Assembly (NCBI GenBank): GCA_900551955.1
Contig: UWSE01000001.1
Coordinates: forward strand, 10,151-74,150
Direction of reading: 5' to 3'
DNA length: 64,000 nucleotides
Source: an uncultured Mollicutes bacterium
GTDB taxonomy: Bacteria > Bacillota_I > Bacilli_A > UBA3375
Position numbers and translations under genes: made by a program. Positions 63,884 through 64,000 of the stretch are shown one piece after another. The notes beneath the pieces were generated by a model that saw nothing but the letters and a program-made list of their open reading frames with translations, did no database searches and was not told where the DNA came from. How positions within the stretch are numbered: position 1 is the first letter of the stretch; every line of letters begins with the position of its first letter.

Positions 63884-63913
63884 ATTATATCACTTCTTTT
63901 TTTTTTGTGTGAA
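63884..63913 (-). promoter_or_regulatory. Promoter of the surface-protein gene
   Basis: TTCACA (63913-63908), 18-nt spacer, TATAAT (63889-63884), extended TGA. A run of ten T (63897-63906) lies in the spacer, so length slippage could tune promoter strength. Confidence 0.6.
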
Positions 63914-63993
63914 AAAAAGGAATTTTTTTGTGATTTGCACGCGATAATCTCACAAAAATATCGACAATATTAGATAATAATATTGGAGGTATT

Positions 63994-64000
63994 ATGGAAA
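63994..64000 (+). CDS. Start of a divergent gene (runs off window)
   Basis: GGAGG at 63985-63989, then TATT, ATG and the first bases of a coding frame at the window edge. Only two codons are visible, so the product is unknown. The roughly 130-nt region between it and the surface-protein gene must hold its promoter; no clear -10/-35 was identified for this direction. Confidence 0.4.

Noticed and set aside
63930..63960. Possible CIRCE/heat-shock operator near the right edge
   Set aside because: GTGA...TCAC shows only four matching bases and not the CIRCE consensus.
1..64000. CRISPR arrays, insertion sequences, prophage, rRNA
   Set aside because: No repeat-spacer pattern, transposase, integrase, att-like repeat or rRNA motif was seen.

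Overview
The window is a gene-dense, very AT-rich chromosomal segment from a low-GC Bacillota, most likely an uncultured lineage of class Bacilli near the Erysipelotrichales/RF39/Mollicutes radiation. The evidence is B. subtilis-like synteny blocks (ligA-camS-gatCAB; ireB-ruvX-DUF1292; rpsF-ssb-rpsR-gdpP-rplI-dnaB; ftsH-hpt-tilS-divIC; rpsL-rpsG-fusA-tuf), GatCAB, RNase HIII, a DnaD-like protein, and a strong A/T bias at codon third positions. Cell-wall genes (murF, ddl, tagO-like, vanY) and tmRNA separate it from typical wall-less Mollicutes. Trp is TGG throughout and TGA is read as a stop, but none of the 63 complete genes ends in TGA. No mobile element, prophage, CRISPR array or rRNA gene was seen.

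Layout. 1-8281 (minus): ligA-camS-gatC-gatA-gatB-trkH-unknown membrane protein. 8387-14306 (minus): rnhC-pta-SNF2 helicase-ispH. 14423-15400 (plus): Na/Ca exchanger, convergent with an HtrA-like protease (15430-16194). 16269-18634 (plus): TPP riboswitch and a three-gene pyrimidine (thiamine precursor) ABC transporter, convergent with vanY. 19398-19745 (plus): tmRNA. 19770-28311 (minus): ireB-ruvX-DUF1292-ispA-dnaD-dnaG-rpoD-trmK-nif3-mrp, a long series of overlapping genes. 28345-32969 (minus): rplS-rbgA-rnhB-DUF4097-topA. 33096-35582: hpf, M42 peptidase, hslO. 35640-39504 (minus): murF-ddl-tagO. Then tRNA-Leu(CAA) and ybjQ, divergent from rarA-ytqA-ytqB (40104-42895, plus). 42911-49118 (minus): rpsF-ssb-rpsR-gdpP-rplI-dnaB-flippase. 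49247-58024 (minus): divIC-tilS-hpt-ftsH-tsaE-membrane protein-smr-zincin-yigZ-gpmI. 58078-62342 (minus): the str operon. 62454-63860: a wall-anchored surface protein. A divergent gene begins at 63994.

Most of the content is core machinery for replication, transcription, translation, wall synthesis and stress. The unusual part is gene expression. The main sigma factor carries an insertion of roughly 120 residues inside its -35-recognition domain. Sixteen of twenty TATAAT promoters found by eye carry an extended -10 (TGnTATAAT). Three genes place the start codon 6 nt after the same extended -10, so they should be leaderless. The rpsF and thiamine-transporter leaders contain candidate structures that could regulate expression. 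Other points are an Mrp ATPase lacking its CxxC motif, a natural Arg56 in ribosomal protein S12, a membrane-anchored MurF, an atypical Ddl, and an antigen I/II-like surface protein with a VPKTS sorting signal.

All calls come from reading sequence and motifs; no database search was possible.
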